Positions 62,250-64,000 of a DNA stretch of 64,000 bases are shown piece by piece. How positions within the stretch are numbered: the stretch's first letter is position 1; each line of letters opens with the position of its first letter. Both the position numbers and the translations under genes were made by a program. The DNA lies in contig NZ_JALIEB010000010.1 in NCBI RefSeq assembly GCF_025755255.1, forward strand, positions 48,902-112,901, in the 5' to 3' direction. This stretch comes from Roseobacter sinensis. Its GTDB lineage: Bacteria; Pseudomonadota; Alphaproteobacteria; Rhodobacterales; Rhodobacteraceae. The notes beneath the pieces are model-generated. The model did no database searches. It had not been told where the DNA came from and saw only the letters and a list, made by a program, of their open reading frames with translations.

Positions 62250-62511
62250 GGCGCGACCTCTCGCATGGGTGTTTCAGTGGCGGCAACTCGTGCTGCGAAG
62301 GCGTCAATCGATACCCGCCGCAGTGACCAAGGCGCCGTCCTGCCTGATACCGTCCTCGCAAAGCCCGGCATTTGCGAATCACGATTGCATCAAGTTTCCG
62401 TGCTGCCTTGTTCGAGAACGGGATCTGGCGGGTCCGCATTTGGGGCGTCGGTGTCCGGCACCTTTCGCCTATCTCAGCATGCCGTCGAGTGCGATCTCGT
62501 AAGCTCCGGAC

Positions 62512-63177
62512 CTACCCGCCCGCGTCTTCGGTTGGCACCGTCGTCTCAGGCCTGCGCTTCTGCGGTGCCCGGCGCTTCCGGCTTCGGATTGTGAGCAGGG
62601 CGGCGGCCATGGCGCCGATGACGAGTGCACAGAGAGCGGCTTTCGACAGCGTCTCCATCGTGCCTTCGATCAGCATCGTATGCAGCACGGCAGTGATCAC
62701 AACCGCCGTGGCCAAAGTGCGATGGGCCGCCCGCCAGGTGGTCGGCCGCAGTCGCAGCCTGCGCCGCAGCGCTGCCAGGGTCGCCGCGGCAAAAACGGCC
62801 CACATCGCAATCACGCCCCAGATGGAGAAGGGTGTGGGCGAGGCGAGCAGCAGAGCGTCGATCATGTCCGGGGGGCTGGTGATCCAGAGTGCCGCGACAT
62901 GAACGACGACGGCGCCGACCAGCGACCCTCCGACCCAGCGATGAACACGCCGCGCGCCCGCCTGTGAGAGACCGGGCAACACACCCGTGGCAAGCAACGG
63001 TTGCAACAGAAGCAAACTCATGGCGAGGATGCCGGCGAAACCGCCGGTGACATAGACCGGGTCACGCCAGGCGAGCAAAGGGCTGGCTGCGGCAAGGCCT
63101 ACGGGCGAGAGCATTGCGCCGGCCAGGGTAGCCCAGATCAGCCCCGTGCGCACGCGGTGCCGGTCGACCGCCGCCAT
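62512..63177 (-). CDS. Ferric reductase-like membrane protein
   Basis: 221 residues with ~6 membrane helices. His pairs spaced across helices (RRVHRWVGGSLVGAVVVHVA and RAAHRTLATAVVITAVLHTM) match the bis-haem pattern of ferric reductase-like transmembrane proteins. No flavin or NAD(P) domain is attached. Five nt after the dioxygenase-fold gene, so the two are co-transcribed; it may pass electrons to, or from, that periplasmic protein. Confidence 0.75.
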   Translation of the reverse strand: MAAVDRHRVRTGLIWATLAGAMLSPVGLAAASPLLAWRDPVYVTGGFAGILAMSLLLLQPLLATGVLPGLSQAGARRVHRWVGGSLVGAVVVHVAALWITSPPDMIDALLLASPTPFSIWGVIAMWAVFAAATLAALRRRLRLRPTTWRAAHRTLATAVVITAVLHTMLIEGTMETLSKAALCALVIGAMAAALLTIRSRKRRAPQKRRPETTVPTEDAGG

Positions 63178-63182
63178 ATGCG

Positions 63183-63671
63183 TCAGAGGGGCTGCAAGAC
63201 GAAATGGGCCTCGAGGCTTGTGTCGCTCGAGCTTGGCATCACAGGGCGCAGGAACACGGTGTCGAACTCGCCGCTGTCGTAGGCCAGATGCCCGTGCGGC
63301 TGGCCGAAGGCCGGAACGATCTGGGGCATTTCAAGCCGGAAAACGCCATTGGCGTCCGTGAGCGTCGCCCCGTGACTGTGCGGGTCACGCTCGTGGCCTT
63401 CGGTCGTGTGAGCCCAGATCTGGATCCGCTGCCCTGCAAGCGGCGCACCGTCGCCGGCGCGGCGCACCGTGCCTGTCATCCAGAAGCCGCCGCCACCGAT
63501 ACGGTCCACGACGGGGGCGCCGGGCAGGTAGTTGTTCGCGCCGCCGCGCATCGTGGGGGTTGGTGCCACGCCGGCAGCGCGGGCGGGTACCAAAAGGCCG
63601 GTGCCAAGTGTCGCCATGCCAGCGCTGCCGGCGGCAAGGAGGGATCGGCGGGTGAAAGTCCTATGTGGCAT
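63183..63671 (-). CDS. Tat-exported intradiol dioxygenase-fold protein
   Basis: 162 residues from the ATG at 63671 (AGGAGAAC upstream). Tat signal FTRRSLLAAGSAGMATLGTG. The mature part has the catechol-dioxygenase-like beta sandwich: GAPVVDRIGGGGFWMTGTVR, APLAGQRIQIWAHTTEGHER, SHGATLTDANGVFRLEMP, GQPHGHLAYDSGEFDTVFLR. His residues in SHG and HGHLAY could bind metal; the 2-Tyr-2-His set of true intradiol dioxygenases is not evident. Catalysis therefore uncertain. Confidence 0.7.
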   Translation of the reverse strand: MPHRTFTRRSLLAAGSAGMATLGTGLLVPARAAGVAPTPTMRGGANNYLPGAPVVDRIGGGGFWMTGTVRRAGDGAPLAGQRIQIWAHTTEGHERDPHSHGATLTDANGVFRLEMPQIVPAFGQPHGHLAYDSGEFDTVFLRPVMPSSSDTSLEAHFVLQPL

Positions 63672-63854
63672 CTGAAGTTCTCCTGTCGAACGAGGGCAAT
63701 AGGTGGCCCGAGGAGCGACCACCGCGGTCTTTGGGAACTTTGTGTGCTTTGAAATGTAGTCAGATGTGCCGTCTTGAAAACCCCCGCCACATGTTTGTGA
63801 TGGGCAAGGGCGACGTCGCCTCCGGCTGCGCGACGGTCTGGCACCACATCGCCG

Positions 63855-64000
63855 TTAGAGCAAGCGAATGCCGGGGCGCAGGCGCGTGTAAGGCAACCTC
63901 TCCAGATGGCACGGGTTGGCGCCCGGCGCTTCGGCGAAGAGGATGCGATCCGTGATGCGCAGATAGTCGGCCATGAAATGCACGCCCGATTTCACGCAGA
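63855..64000 (-). CDS. M81-family metallopeptidase (MlrC-like), 3' end only
   Basis: Only the last 47 complete codons are inside the window; the gene continues past its right edge. The tail reads VKSGVHFMADYLRITDRILF, then AEAPGANPCHLERLPYTRLR, ending PGIRLL. The VKSxxHF...APG...LPYxRLRPG pattern resembles the C-terminus of M81/microcystinase MlrC-type proteins. Assignment rests on this short tail. Confidence 0.6.
   Translation of the reverse strand, partial: CVKSGVHFMADYLRITDRILFAEAPGANPCHLERLPYTRLRPGIRLL

Overview
The window is high-GC DNA with the gene content of an alphaproteobacterium. Family-level assignment to Rhodobacteraceae (Roseobacter/Paracoccus type) is an inference. It rests on a complete soxTRS-VWXYZABCDEF thiosulfate-oxidation cluster in the Paracoccus order, a TRAP/TTT-rich accessory metabolism, RTX-type secretion and a biliverdin phytochrome. 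No tRNA, rRNA, CRISPR array, insertion sequence or phage gene was seen, so this looks like chromosomal (or chromid) accessory and metabolic sequence.

Layout. 1-1079: 3' end of an RTX calcium-binding secreted protein. 1258-5712: two subtilisin-like (S8) proteases around an ECF sigma factor and a membrane anti-sigma factor. 5815-8817: a class III nucleotidyl cyclase with TolB-like and TPR parts, followed by a PAP2/vanadium-haloperoxidase-type protein with an (S-N-N)n N-terminus. 9073-12077: a DMT exporter, a secreted acetamidase/formamidase and a small Tat-signal partner. 12183-15855: response regulator, bacteriophytochrome hybrid kinase and heme oxygenase. 15874-24446: a divergent pair of operons (RraA-like, four-carbon acid-sugar kinase, Asp/Glu-racemase-like, tartrate-type dehydrogenase facing TctC-TctB-TctA), then a GntR regulator and methylglyoxal synthase. 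24673-27385: MscS channel, DUF2945 and topoisomerase IB.

27386-32587 is the most unusual part. It holds an exported small peptide ending in six tandem W-x-N triplets, a radical SAM/SPASM enzyme of GrrM type and a 1157-residue membrane-anchored protein I do not recognise. This reads as a ribosomal peptide (triceptide/cyclophane RiPP) system whose product and large partner would both lie outside the cytoplasmic membrane.

32651-49813 is a sulfur-oxidation island: soxT, soxR, soxS on the minus strand, soxV-W-X-Y-Z-A-B-C-D-E-F on the plus strand, then a DUF302 protein, further YeeE/YedE transporters, a Crp/Fnr regulator, and two metallo-beta-lactamase-fold proteins (SoxG/SoxH-like). An (A/A-T)TC-N8-GAAT motif recurs upstream of soxV, soxX and the soxG-like gene, and a TTGA-N6-TCAA motif recurs at two other genes, suggesting two regulons.

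49852-60826 is a urea/short-chain-amide module. A permease-histidine kinase fusion and its LuxR-type response regulator are divergent from a five-gene UrtABCDE-type ABC transporter plus formamidase (fmdA) and fmdB; a perfect 20-bp palindrome lies in the divergent promoter. 60867-64000 holds a DUF3179 protein, a haem-membrane protein, a Tat-exported dioxygenase-fold protein and the 3' end of an M81-type metallopeptidase gene.
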